From the NCBI RefSeq assembly GCF_000177535.2, contig NC_015673.1, positions 620,001 through 684,000 on the forward strand: a stretch of 64,000 bases of DNA, in the 5' to 3' direction. Below, piece after piece: positions 53,513 through 61,906 of the stretch. The position numbers and the translations under genes were made by a program. Within the stretch, counting starts at the first letter, position 1. Every line of letters starts with the position of its first letter. The stretch is from Corynebacterium resistens DSM 45100 (GTDB lineage Bacteria; Actinomycetota; Actinomycetes; Mycobacteriales; Mycobacteriaceae). The notes below the pieces were generated by a model that was not told where the DNA came from, did not search any database, and worked only from the letters and a program-made list of their open reading frames with translations.

Positions 53513-54218
53513 ACAGTGGGCGGAATGGCTGCAGCCACGCGCCACCATCTGGCAGGTTGTCCAAGTTCACACGCGGTAGTGGTTCGCGGAAGACCCCGGG
53601 GATGTCCTCCAAGTCGATGAACTCTATAGCCTCGCTGACCAGCGCCCAGGTGGTGTGCTCTTGGAAGCCCAGCACGGTGACGGGGATTTCTTCGGCCAGT
53701 TCTTCGAGGAAATCTTGGAAGTTTTGCCCGTCCGCGCTGGCAACGACCACTCCGTCCAGCGTGCCCTGTTGGTGGCGCAATCGAATGTGATCCAGCATGT
53801 CCGGATCCACGTCGGAATCTTCCGTTAGTTTGGGTTTCGCGAACACGGCGAAACCCACATTGCGCAGAGCTTCGACCCAAGGGCGAACCAGATCGGCGCT
53901 GCCTTCGGCGATGTTCGTGAACACTGTGGCTTCGGGCTCCACGGGGCCGTCGAATTCGTCGGCGAGTTCATCGGCTCTGCCCAACAACCAGCGACCTACG
54001 GCGTCGAACCGCGGACGATGTGCCGCGGTCGGTCGGCTGCCCAAGATGGATCCGAGACCCATGTCGATATTTGGGGCATCCCAGACCAGCAGCAGGCGAC
54101 CAGCGGATGAGGATGAGCCGGATGGAGCGCCAGTGCTGGGGGATCCGCCGGATGAGGAGCCCGCGTGCGCTATTGCTTGCGCATCTTCGTGATAAGTGTC
54201 ATTTGCAGAATCAGCCAT
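53496..54218 (-). CDS. NYN/PIN-like ribonuclease domain protein
   Basis: 240 residues. After a Ser/Gly linker the NYN domain begins RLLLVWDAPNIDMGLG (first catalytic Asp), with DSDVDPDMLDHIRL and VVVASADGQNFQDFL supplying further acids, in the order of the family. It is probably an RNA nuclease. A C-terminal segment of about 40 residues ends ALLD inside the tandem repeat. It is upstream of mmpL on the same strand. Confidence 0.82.
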   Translation of the reverse strand: MADSANDTYHEDAQAIAHAGSSSGGSPSTGAPSGSSSSAGRLLLVWDAPNIDMGLGSILGSRPTAAHRPRFDAVGRWLLGRADELADEFDGPVEPEATVFTNIAEGSADLVRPWVEALRNVGFAVFAKPKLTEDSDVDPDMLDHIRLRHQQGTLDGVVVASADGQNFQDFLEELAEEIPVTVLGFQEHTTWALVSEAIEFIDLEDIPGVFREPLPRVNLDNLPDGGAWLQPFRPLSALLD

Positions 54219-54262
54219 ATGCTTGCCTAATCTTTGTGCTTTGGGTCGTCGCTAGGGACTTT

Positions 54263-54318
54263 GTACGCGGCGGTTGCCTGTAGCGATACCGTGCGCGACG
54301 GTTGCCCTTAGCGACTTT
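54263..54318. repeat. 28-bp imperfect direct repeat between NYN and trmB
   Basis: GTACGCGGCGGTTGCCTGTA (54263) and GTGCGCGACGGTTGCCCTTA (54291) begin two 28-base units about 70% identical; a partial third unit ends at 54262 (TAGGGACTTT). No gene overlaps. Confidence 0.45.
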
Positions 54319-54336
54319 GCTTTGGCGCACCCGCTA

Positions 54337-55092
54337 CTAGCGCTTGCGCCAGAGGTATTCGCGGATGACGTGTTCTTTGTCGAGGCCCTTGCCTTCGAAC
54401 TTGGTGATCACCTGGCGGTCGGTCAGCACAGGAACTTCCGCGGGCCAACCTAGGTATTCCAGTTGTGGTTCAACTTCCACCAGCTCATCGATCCACTCCG
54501 CATAATCTGCGTGGTCTGTCGCAATATGCAAAATTCCACCGGGGCGCAGCCGGGACGCAATCAGGTGTAAGGTCCCGGATTGCACGATGCGTCGCTTATG
54601 GTGGCGAGCCTTGGGCCAAGGGTCCGGGAAGAAAATCCGTACACCCGCCAGTGATTCGGAGCCGAACATGCGCTGGAGTACCTCCACGCCATCACCACGA
54701 ATCATGCGGATATTCTCAATCTCACTTCGCACCACAGAACCAAGGAGCTTCGCCAAACCGGGGCGGTAAAGCTCCACGGCGACGATGTTTGTCTCCTTCT
54801 CCAAAGGCGCCATTGCGGCGGTGGAAGTACCGGTTCCCGACCCGATCTCAACGATCGTATCGGCCTCGCGACCGAACCATTCGGGCAGGTCAATGCGCTC
54901 ATCGGCAAGGACTTTGCCCAGTCGTGGCCAGTTTTCCTCCCACAGTGCCTCTTGGTTATCGGTGAGGGTGCCCCGGCGGAAACTAAAGTTCCCCAGTCGC
55001 GGATAGTCGCGTCCATCGTTAAAATCGGTTTGGAGCGGGCGACCGGGGGGAAGGTTGCCTAAATCTTTATCAGAACTATTCATCTCAACCAT
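54337..55092 (-). CDS. trmB: tRNA (guanine-N7)-methyltransferase
   Basis: 251 residues from ATG 55092 (an ATG three codons later is also possible). It methylates G46 of tRNAs with SAM. Motif I is [15 protein letters not shown], followed by [11 protein letters not shown], the family hallmark [16 protein letters not shown] and [12 protein letters not shown]. It begins with a charged, non-catalytic segment of about 60 residues. It is divergent from the unknown two-gene operon. Confidence 0.95.
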   Translation of the reverse strand: MVEMNSSDKDLGNLPPGRPLQTDFNDGRDYPRLGNFSFRRGTLTDNQEALWEENWPRLGKVLADERIDLPEWFGREADTIVEIGSGTGTSTAAMAPLEKETNIVAVELYRPGLAKLLGSVVRSEIENIRMIRGDGVEVLQRMFGSESLAGVRIFFPDPWPKARHHKRRIVQSGTLHLIASRLRPGGILHIATDHADYAEWIDELVEVEPQLEYLGWPAEVPVLTDRQVITKFEGKGLDKEHVIREYLWRKR

Positions 55093-55128
55093 TGTTGCAG
55101 ATTGAGGGGGAAAAGTGGGGGTAGGGCT

Positions 55129-56013
55129 ATGAAAACTGTATCTATCATCGGTCCGGACGGGCAGCGCGTTCGAGCCGTGGGGGAGCAATTGGAGCACTTA
55201 TCCAGTTCGATTGCTTTGCCCGGCAGGGAGTTTCATGTCCTCGTGGGTGCGGGGCCGGAATCTCGCCCCGATTGTGTTGTCGCCGTGGCGGGGGAGCCTA
55301 CTGCGGATAACCTTCGGGTGGTCAAGGCAGTGATCGGGGCCATGGGTGTGGTGGTTTTATTGCCCGACGCCCACGGTACTGCCTGGCCCGATATACCGGG
55401 AGCACTGCGGGTTTCCTCGGTGGAGGAGGTGGCGAAGGTCATTCGCAGCCTTCGAGTAGATATGAAACGGTGGTTCGCCGATGCCCATCGTGCAGATGCC
55501 GAACGTTTAGACCGTGTACGGATATCCGTGCGCCTAGCCGGTGGGCGTTTATCTAAGGAGTGCGCACAATTTGAGGACGTGGATGCCGCCCACGCCACTT
55601 TCGTGGCGGGGCTGCGCCACGCCGTGGTACGCCACGGCGTGCGCTTTCCGAGCGTTTCATTAGCCCCGCCGGAACCACCCCGTGGAAGTGGGGAGGCAGT
55701 GAGTCGCCTTGAAACGTGGCTGCCGCTGGTTGGTGCCTTGGGCGCGGTAGCGATGGGCGCGGGCATTGGCAGGGCCATTGGCCACGTGACTATCGGCCTA
55801 GCAATGGGAATACTGGTGGCGGTTGTTGTGGTGGCACTGAGGTTGAAACTGCACAGGGAACACTCCGCACGATTGCGCAATGGGGAAGTTCAACAAGCTT
55901 TACAGCAGCACTGGGCGGAACTCGTTACGCAAGTGGTGGCACGTCTACAGATGCCACGGGTGACTGAACAGCTAAGGAAGCTAGAAACCACCGGGATCGG
56001 AGCTGCGCGATGA
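55129..56013 (+). CDS. Unknown membrane protein of the DUF6802-linked operon
   Basis: 294 residues from ATG 55129. I do not recognise a family. The N-terminal half is soluble with a Rossmann-like alternation ([44 protein letters not shown]). Two hydrophobic segments ([38 protein letters not shown]) lie near residues 205-250, and a charged helical C-terminus follows. The next gene overlaps by four bases (ATGA). It is divergent from trmB. Two hairpins lie in its coding sequence at 55592-55641. Confidence 0.7.
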   Translation: MKTVSIIGPDGQRVRAVGEQLEHLSSSIALPGREFHVLVGAGPESRPDCVVAVAGEPTADNLRVVKAVIGAMGVVVLLPDAHGTAWPDIPGALRVSSVEEVAKVIRSLRVDMKRWFADAHRADAERLDRVRISVRLAGGRLSKECAQFEDVDAAHATFVAGLRHAVVRHGVRFPSVSLAPPEPPRGSGEAVSRLETWLPLVGALGAVAMGAGIGRAIGHVTIGLAMGILVAVVVVALRLKLHREHSARLRNGEVQQALQQHWAELVTQVVARLQMPRVTEQLRKLETTGIGAAR

Positions 56014-56468
56014 CCGAGTTTGCAGGGGATTGGCACACCATCACAGACATTGCGCGCCAAACTAACCAGGGTTTGATTGGCCCGGAAGCGCTGGGGTCCA
56101 ATGGCATTGGACACGAGTTATCGGGCCACTTGGGCATGACGATTGGAGATGAAAAACTCCTGCTGCCCGCCGACGTGGATACTGATTCGGCCACGGTTGC
56201 TACAGACGATGGCATGAGCATTTTCGCCGATACGGATGGGGATGGTCAGATCGATTATGTTTCGAACGTCTCCTTCGATGGGCACTGGTCGGCCTGGCGA
56301 TGGTTGGGGGAGGGGGAAACTGGTGGCGTCGAACCCAAAAGAATCCAAGAAACGGTGAGTCAGGAGACAGGAACCGTGAGCGCGCAAGAAGCATCTACCC
56401 CCTCCTATTCGGGGGAAAAGTGGGATTCGAGGTCATGGAAATGTGTTGATCGGGGGGAATGGGGCTAA
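56010..56468 (+). CDS. DUF6802-like small protein
   Basis: 152 residues, starting within the stop of the previous gene. It contains an acidic metal-like loop IFADTDGDGQIDYVS followed by VSFDGHWSAWRWLG, which I recall from DUF6802 proteins of corynebacteria. The C-terminal 50 residues are Ser/Thr/Glu-rich and hold a dispersed-motif copy. No signal peptide is visible. DxDxDG loops often bind calcium, but this is inference. Confidence 0.6.
   Translation: MTEFAGDWHTITDIARQTNQGLIGPEALGSNGIGHELSGHLGMTIGDEKLLLPADVDTDSATVATDDGMSIFADTDGDGQIDYVSNVSFDGHWSAWRWLGEGETGGVEPKRIQETVSQETGTVSAQEASTPSYSGEKWDSRSWKCVDRGEWG
56322..56338 (+). repeat. Dispersed motif in the DUF6802-like gene
   Basis: GGTGGCGTCGAACCCAAAAG, in gene direction, encoding Gly-Gly-Val-Glu-Pro-Lys, in the 3' third of the gene. 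Confidence 0.5.
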
Positions 56469-56668
56469 GGTTATTAGGAGCGAGGGTGACATAAAACACG
56501 CCCGTTTGAAGCGAAGCTAGATGTTTGGCCCCTGAAAGCCAGATAGTCTGGAGATAGAAGCGACGTATTTGTCGTGGCTAGATAAAGTGTGCTGTCTACC
56601 GATGCAATCAACTCCGGATTGCTATGAGCCCGGTACGCGAAGATTTTGAAAACGTAGGGAGAGATTCG

Positions 56669-58492
56669 ATGACCATTCGAGGGCTAGTCGGCGAGGCCCC
56701 CACGCAAAACCAAGAGCTGCTGCAATGGATTGAGGAGAGCGTGGAGCTCTTCCAGCCTGAGCGTGTAGTTTTCTGTGACGGTTCCGATGAGGAATGGGAT
56801 CGGTTGGCATCCGAGCTCGTGGAGCACGGCACCTTGGTGAAGCTCAACGAGGAAAAGCAGCCAAATTCTTTCCTTGCGCGGTCCAACCCAGCTGACGTCG
56901 CTCGTGTGGAATCCCGCACATTTATCTGCTCTAAGAACGAAGAGGACGCGGGGCCAACCAACAACTGGGTTGATCCAGAGAAGATGCGCGCAGAGATGCT
57001 GGAGCACTTCTCTGGCTCTATGCGTGGCCGCACCATGTACGTGGTGCCATTCTGCATGGGCCCGATTTCTGATCCGCAGCCTAAGCTGGGCGTGGAGCTA
57101 ACGGACTCCGCTTACGTAGTGATGTCCATGCGCATCATGACGCGCATGGGTGCGGAAGCTCTGGAGAAGATCGATGCCACCGGCGAGTTCGTGAAGGGCT
57201 GGCACTCCGTTGGTGCTCCTCTAGAGGAGGGGCAAGACGATTCCACGTGGCCATGCAACGACACGAAGTACATCACCCACTTCCCTGAGGATCGTGAGAT
57301 CTGGTCCTACGGCTCCGGCTACGGCGGTAACGCTATTTTGGCGAAGAAGTGCTACGCGCTGCGTATTGCTTCTGCTATGGCTCGTGACGAAGGCTGGATG
57401 GCAGAGCACATGCTGATCCTGAAGCTGATCAGCCCAGAGGATAAGCCTTACTACATCTGTGCGGCCTTCCCATCTGCCTGTGGCAAGACAAACTTGGCGA
57501 TGATTCAGCCGACTATCCCGGGCTGGCGTGCGGAGGTTGTGGGCGACGACATCGCTTGGCTGCGTTTCGGTGAGGACGGTCGTCTGTACGCCGTGAACCC
57601 AGAAAACGGCTTCTTTGGTGTTGCGCCAGGTACAAACTACAGCTCCAACCCAGTGGCAATGAAGACATTGGAGCTAGGCAACAACTTGTACACCAATGTC
57701 GGCCTAACCGAGGACGGCAGCGTGTGGTGGGAGTCCCTGGAGAACAAGCCAGAGCGCCTTACCGACTGGTTGGGTAATGAGTGGACCGCCGATGGTGAGA
57801 GCCTGGCTGCTCACCCGAACTCCCGTTACTGCACCCCGATTGCACAGTGCCCAACAGCTGCGCCGGAGTACGACGATCACAAGGGTGTCCCGGTTTCCGC
57901 CATTCTCTTTGGTGGACGCCGCGCGGATACCGTGCCACTGGTTACCCAGGCTCGCGACTGGAACCACGCTACGTTCATCGGAGCCACCATGGCTTCCGGC
58001 CAGACTGCCGCAGCTGCTGAAGCTGCCGTCGGTTCCCTGCGTCACGATCCAATGGCCATGCTGCCCTTCATCGGTTACAACGCCGGTGACTACCTGCAGC
58101 ACTGGATCAACATGGGTGAAAAGGGCGGCGACAAGATGCCAGAGGTCTTCTTGGTTAACTGGTTCCGTCGCGGTGAAGATGGTCGCTTCCTGTGGCCGGG
58201 CTTCGGCGAGAACTCCCGTGTTCTGAAGTGGATTATCGACCGCATTGAGGGACGTGTTGAGGCTGATGAGACCGTTGTGGGTTACACCGCACGCTACGAG
58301 GACATCTACACCGATGGCCTGAAAGAGACTGAGGAGGATATCCGCGAAGCACTGAAGGTCGATCCAGCTGAGTGGGAGCGCGACCTGGCTGATAACGAAG
58401 AGTGGCTGAAGTTCCTAGGGCCAAAGGTCCCGCAGGAAGTGTGGGATGAGTTCAACGGCCTGAAGGAACGCATCGCGGCGGCACAGAAGTAA
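56669..58492 (+). CDS. pck: Phosphoenolpyruvate carboxykinase (GTP)
   Basis: 607 residues from ATG 56669, preceded by GGGAGAG; an upstream in-frame start adds 15 non-family residues. It converts oxaloacetate and GTP to PEP and CO2, the entry to gluconeogenesis. The kinase P-loop is [12 protein letters not shown], with the metal site and GDDIAWLRF downstream, and [19 protein letters not shown] near the C-terminal third. The length matches GTP-dependent enzymes of corynebacteria. A 200-base leader without a recognised site precedes it. Confidence 0.96.
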   Translation: MTIRGLVGEAPTQNQELLQWIEESVELFQPERVVFCDGSDEEWDRLASELVEHGTLVKLNEEKQPNSFLARSNPADVARVESRTFICSKNEEDAGPTNNWVDPEKMRAEMLEHFSGSMRGRTMYVVPFCMGPISDPQPKLGVELTDSAYVVMSMRIMTRMGAEALEKIDATGEFVKGWHSVGAPLEEGQDDSTWPCNDTKYITHFPEDREIWSYGSGYGGNAILAKKCYALRIASAMARDEGWMAEHMLILKLISPEDKPYYICAAFPSACGKTNLAMIQPTIPGWRAEVVGDDIAWLRFGEDGRLYAVNPENGFFGVAPGTNYSSNPVAMKTLELGNNLYTNVGLTEDGSVWWESLENKPERLTDWLGNEWTADGESLAAHPNSRYCTPIAQCPTAAPEYDDHKGVPVSAILFGGRRADTVPLVTQARDWNHATFIGATMASGQTAAAAEAAVGSLRHDPMAMLPFIGYNAGDYLQHWINMGEKGGDKMPEVFLVNWFRRGEDGRFLWPGFGENSRVLKWIIDRIEGRVEADETVVGYTARYEDIYTDGLKETEEDIREALKVDPAEWERDLADNEEWLKFLGPKVPQEVWDEFNGLKERIAAAQK

Positions 58493-58493
58493 C

Positions 58494-58539
58494 GCGAAGC
58501 GGGGCTTTGGAGGGGTGCGAAGCGGGGCTTTGAAGGGGC
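58494..58539 (+). repeat. 23-bp tandem duplication after pck
   Basis: Two units of 23 bases, 21 identical, starting two bases after the pck stop. Confidence 0.7.
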
Positions 58540-58632
58540 GGGGTGGCCCGCTGCTCGCCACCGGCAGTAGCGGGGTCGCCGGTGCCGAACTTCCTGTAGA
58601 CCGCTGCCGCCGGTAGGCCGAAAATAAACTAG

Positions 58633-58670
58633 GTAAAAGCGACGAGACCGAGAGGGCTCGTCGCTTTTAC
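58633..58670 (+). terminator. Terminator after pck
   Basis: GTAAAAGCGACGAG and CTCGTCGCTTTTAC form a perfect 14-bp stem with a 10-base loop, then TTGTATTT. The A-tract on the left arm makes it bidirectional. Confidence 0.85.
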
Positions 58671-58799
58671 TTGTATTTAGAGCCCGGCCTCGGCACTTCG
58701 CCTCAATCAGACTGAACTTCGTCGATACTACGACTTTGGTTGACCGGATGCCCCTCCCCTCTTGGGGTCATACCCGCCCATCATTCATCTATAGCCAAA

Positions 58800-59012
58800 A
58801 TGGGTGTTGAAGATTGGGCTAATGGCTCTGCCGAATACTACATAATGAGAGATGGATCCTTCGGTGCTGCAGGACCTCTGTCAGATTTCTTCCTATCAAT
58901 AACATTCACACCATGGGGAACATTGATAGGATCAGCAGCCCTGGTAGCCAACACTATGAGAAAAGATTCAGGGGAGAAGCTCCATCGATATAAAGTTCAA
59001 ATCGGAAAATAG
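58800..59012 (+). CDS. Small hypothetical protein, foreign-looking island ORF 1
   Basis: 70 residues from ATG 58800, or 90 from the upstream frame start at 58740. It has one moderately hydrophobic segment (FFLSITFTPWGTLIGSAALVA) followed by a basic end. No family is recognised. Base composition is clearly lower in GC than the neighbours, and codons such as AGA and ATA are used. No good ribosome-binding site is seen. It could be a decayed or phage-type small protein. ORF 2 lies 18 bases on, in the same frame. Confidence 0.45.
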   Translation: MGVEDWANGSAEYYIMRDGSFGAAGPLSDFFLSITFTPWGTLIGSAALVANTMRKDSGEKLHRYKVQIGK

Positions 59013-59030
59013 TAAGGATGTAACTGATAT

Positions 59031-59336
59031 ATGACCAACCCAAGGGTACACTTATCATTATTAATATCAATTACAACTCTTCTAGTGTGCCTCTACCTAA
59101 CTTTCGACCGTAATAACTTAATATATCTCATTTTGGCTGGGGTATCCCTATTGGCTGTAGTTTCCCTTTTATTGCCGGTGTATCCTCATTTATCACAGTA
59201 TTTCCAACTTTTCAGAACGAGGAGGATAAAGAATGCAGCTAAAAGTTGTTTTGCGCCCATCTCTGGTGGCTTACCTATTTCACCTATGTTTCACTATCCC
59301 TTACGTAAAGGTAGACAACGCAGTCACTCATGTTAA
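59031..59336 (+). CDS. Small membrane protein, island ORF 2
   Basis: 101 residues. Two hydrophobic helices (LSLLISITTLLVCLYLTF and LIYLILAGVSLLAVVSLLLPV) precede a basic stretch FRTRRIKN and an ordinary C-terminus. AAGGA lies 13 bases before the ATG. The last 104 bases overlap ORF 3 in a different frame, which is suspicious; a frameshift could join the two helices to ORF 3. Low GC content. No family is recognised. Confidence 0.5.
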   Translation: MTNPRVHLSLLISITTLLVCLYLTFDRNNLIYLILAGVSLLAVVSLLLPVYPHLSQYFQLFRTRRIKNAAKSCFAPISGGLPISPMFHYPLRKGRQRSHSC

Positions 59337-59532
59337 ATGGGGGACCGAACAAAATATACAGTTGAGGGAAGGGGCGGTGCTGTCCGCGGGGTTCTCATAT
59401 AAAGGAATGGAACATCAGCGGCTAGCTGAGACCCAGTATGGCCCCGTCGGAGCCGATGATGGTCGCATCGTTGCCAAGCTCGGCCCTTTCAATATGTCTC
59501 CTTTTAGCTTTAAGATCTTTAAGTCAAATTAG
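59233..59532 (+). CDS. Small hypothetical protein, island ORF 3
   Basis: 99 residues. An N-terminal hydrophobic stretch (PSLVAYLFHLCFTIPYV) is followed by a soluble domain (THVKWGTEQNIQLREGAVLSA, YGPVGADDGRIVAKLG). GAGGATAAAG gives a good ribosome-binding site. No family is recognised. It overlaps ORF 2 by 104 bases. It could be a small membrane-anchored protein working with ORF 2. Confidence 0.5.
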   Translation: MQLKVVLRPSLVAYLFHLCFTIPYVKVDNAVTHVKWGTEQNIQLREGAVLSAGFSYKGMEHQRLAETQYGPVGADDGRIVAKLGPFNMSPFSFKIFKSN

Positions 59533-59783
59533 ACATTCAACACTTTCGCCAGAGCAGTCTTATGGAAATCTACAGACTTAATCACCTATCTCCCATTGAG
59601 AGATGGGTGTGTACGGCAGTACGGCTTATATTAAGCCGTCTAGATACCTCAGATTTCGGAACACCGTCGTCCACCCATTCGCGCGCCTGACAACTCGCTC
59701 ATCGGTAAGGGCTCGGGTGCTCCCCTGTACGCACCTACCTACCTACCCTTACCTTCCCCTCTCCACAAGCAACGTAGTACGAA
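59533..59783. other. Intergenic stretch between island ORF 3 and the IS remnant
   Basis: No gene. It contains CACCTATCTC / GAGATGGGTG (59583-59609) and ACGGCTTA-TAT-TAAGCCGT (59621-59639), two hairpins one after the other, of which the second is perfect, and a T-poor remainder. Confidence 0.6.
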
Positions 59784-59885
59784 GACCTGATCAACGACAC
59801 CCCACGGGTGGTGTTAGATGGGCTGACCCCGCGGGAAGTATTCTTTAACCTCGACCCATCCGAAGACGTTGCATTCACCGCCTGA
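59784..59885 (+). pseudogene. IS30-family transposase, C-terminal remnant
   Basis: One frame reads DLINDTPRVVLDGLTPREVFF and on to FTA and a stop. This matches the conserved end of IS30-type transposases (N-x-x-PRK-x-LG-x-x-TP-x-EVF). No upstream catalytic DDE part remains, so only about the last 33 codons survive. It is evidence that a mobile element passed through this island. Confidence 0.65.
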
Positions 59886-60031
59886 CCCCACCGCGACGGA
59901 AGGTGCATTTCATTCTGCTTTTTCAACAAGAACGCATGGGCAAGTGGCGTGAAGGGGTGCGCGGGGAGTCCCCGAAGGAGGAAACTCCCGAGAGGTTGGC
60001 GACTGGTGAACCCGCGGGGGAGCCGGGCTGC

Positions 60032-60091
60032 GCTACTTGCTGGGCTACTTGCTGGGCTGCTAGGTGGGCTACTTGCTGGGCTACTTCTTGC
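60032..60091 (-). repeat. 12-bp tandem repeat at the ahpF stop codon, five units
   Basis: Plus strand: GCTACTTGCTGG at 60032, 60044 and 60068, GCTGCTAGGTGG at 60056 and GCTACTTCTTGC at 60080. The last unit contains the ahpF stop (TAG on the minus strand). On the minus strand the unit is CCAGCAAGTAGC, so extra stop codons are repeated downstream of ahpF. Confidence 0.8.
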
Positions 60092-61661
60092 CGCCCGTGA
60101 CCGAGTACTCCCACGCGCTCAGACCGGCGTTAGCACCAGCTCCCTGGGCAACTACGATTTGCTTGAACGGGATAGCCGTGCAGTCACCAGCTGCGAACAC
60201 GCCTGGGATGTTCGTGGCATTGTGGTCGTCCACCACAATCTCGCCCGGACCGGAAGTCTCGATGCCGGAGCCCTCCAACCACTTGGTGTTTGGCAGCAGT
60301 CCGATCTGCACGAACACGCCAGACAGCTCCAGGGATTTCTCCTCGTCCGTGGTGCGGTCGGTGTACTTGAGGCCGGTCACGCTCTTGCCATCACCAACGA
60401 TCTCGGTGGTGGCGGCGCTGGTGATGACATCCACGTTGTCGAGGGAGTTCAGCTTGTCCATCAAGACGTCGTCGGCGCGGCAGTTCTCACCGAATTCCAG
60501 CACGGTGACGTGCTTGACGATGCCAGCCAGATCGATAGCAGCTTCCACACCGGAGTTGCCACCGCCGATGACGGCGATGTCCTTGCCCTTGAACAATGGG
60601 CCATCACAGTGAGGGCAGAAGGTTACGCCCTTGTTGCGGTACTCAGATTCACCAGGCACGTTCATCAGGCGCCAGTTTGCGCCCGTGGCAATAACGACCT
60701 GGCGGGCCTTCAAGGTGGCGTCGTCCCCAAAGTGAACGGTGTGCACGCCACCCTGTTCGGAGGCAGGCGTGAAGCCCGTGGCGGCCTGGGCTTTCATTAC
60801 ATCGATTTCGTAATCGTTAACATGATCCTCGAGGGCGGCGGCCAGCTTGGGCCCCTCGGTGTACTTCAAGGAGATGAAGTTCTCAATGGACATAGTGTCT
60901 AGCACCTGGCCACCAAAGCGCTCGCCAACCAGGCCAACGTTCATGCCCTTACGCGCAACGTAGATCGCGGCCGCAGCGCCGGCTGGACCCTGGCCGACGA
61001 CGAGAACATCGAATTCGCCCTTCTCATTGAGCTTCTTCGCATCGCGGGCGGCTGCACCGGTATCGAGCTTGTGGACGAAGTCAGCGATATCCGTGCGCCC
61101 GGAAACGAACTCCTCACCATTGAGGAACACGGTAGGCACCGCCTGAACGCCCTTGTCGTTGACCTCATCCTGGAAAAGGGAGCCTTCCACGGCCGTGTGC
61201 TTGATGCGTGGGTTGACCACGGACATTGCGTTGAGCGCCTGCACCACGGTGGGGCAGTTCTGGCACGACAGGGACATGTAGGTGACGAACTCGTATTCAC
61301 CGTCGAGTCCCTTCACCGCATCCAACAGCTCTTCGTCTTCCTTCACTGGGTTGCCACCGACTTGCAGTAGCGCCAGTACAAGGGAGCTGAACTCGTGGCC
61401 CATTGGGATTCCGGCAAACGTCACGGCAATGTCGGTGCCCTTGCGGGCGATGGTGAAGGAAGGCTTGCGCTCGTGCGCATCTGCATCCTCGCGGGTCGTG
61501 ACTTTGTCGGAGAGTGCGGCGATATCCTCCAACAGCTGCTTAAGGTCAGCGGAAGCGTCACGCTCGTCCAGTGAGTAAATCAGCTCTACATCTTCAGTGA
61601 TGCGTGGCATCAGGGAAGCTAGCTGCTTGGATAAATTGTCTTCGAGAAGTTTCTTCGCCAT
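60081..61661 (-). CDS. ahpF: Alkyl hydroperoxide reductase subunit F
   Basis: 526 residues from ATG 61661 (MAKKLLEDNLSKQ); the longer upstream reading is unrelated. It is the flavin-dependent reductase that recharges AhpC with electrons from NAD(P)H. The N-terminal double-thioredoxin region has the redox pair SCQNCP, followed by the FAD domain (VVGQGPAGAAAAIYVARKG), the active-site CPHCDG and the NAD domain (VIGGGNSGVEAAIDLAG), and FAAGDCTAIPFKQIV near the end. It is downstream of ahpC in the same direction. The stop lies in a 12-bp tandem repeat. Confidence 0.94.
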   Translation of the reverse strand: MAKKLLEDNLSKQLASLMPRITEDVELIYSLDERDASADLKQLLEDIAALSDKVTTREDADAHERKPSFTIARKGTDIAVTFAGIPMGHEFSSLVLALLQVGGNPVKEDEELLDAVKGLDGEYEFVTYMSLSCQNCPTVVQALNAMSVVNPRIKHTAVEGSLFQDEVNDKGVQAVPTVFLNGEEFVSGRTDIADFVHKLDTGAAARDAKKLNEKGEFDVLVVGQGPAGAAAAIYVARKGMNVGLVGERFGGQVLDTMSIENFISLKYTEGPKLAAALEDHVNDYEIDVMKAQAATGFTPASEQGGVHTVHFGDDATLKARQVVIATGANWRLMNVPGESEYRNKGVTFCPHCDGPLFKGKDIAVIGGGNSGVEAAIDLAGIVKHVTVLEFGENCRADDVLMDKLNSLDNVDVITSAATTEIVGDGKSVTGLKYTDRTTDEEKSLELSGVFVQIGLLPNTKWLEGSGIETSGPGEIVVDDHNATNIPGVFAAGDCTAIPFKQIVVAQGAGANAGLSAWEYSVTGGKK

Positions 61662-61789
61662 GGGATTCTCCTTCGGGGGCGGTTCTTTTGCGACTGGTTC
61701 AACGCGGTGGGGTGGTTCTTGCCATGTTGTAGTGGGTTCAATTCCGGACCGCGTCACAGCCAAGGGTGGATTTGTAAAAGCGCTATTGG

Positions 61790-61831
61790 GAAAACAAAAG
61801 AGGCGGCGCGAGCAGCTGCCCGTCCGCCTCT
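61790..61831 (-). terminator. Terminator between ahpC and ahpF
   Basis: On the minus strand AGAGGCGG, a 17-base loop, CCGCCTCT and then TTTTGTTTT. It should cap most ahpC transcripts, leaving ahpF at lower levels. Confidence 0.75.
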
Positions 61832-61906
61832 GGTAGCCCACAGGGGCTACTGGAGTTGGCTCGGCTAGTTAAACGAGCGAGCCGCTAAAGGCTAAAGAGA
61901 TCTGAA

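Larger units (their letters stand above)
58493..58799. other. Intergenic stretch after pck
   Basis: Two near-identical 23-base units beginning GCGAAGCGGGGCTTTG (58494-58516 and 58517-58539), GC-rich imperfect inverted sequence around 58560-58620, and a strong terminator. No gene. GC content falls sharply beyond about 58740. Confidence 0.65.
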
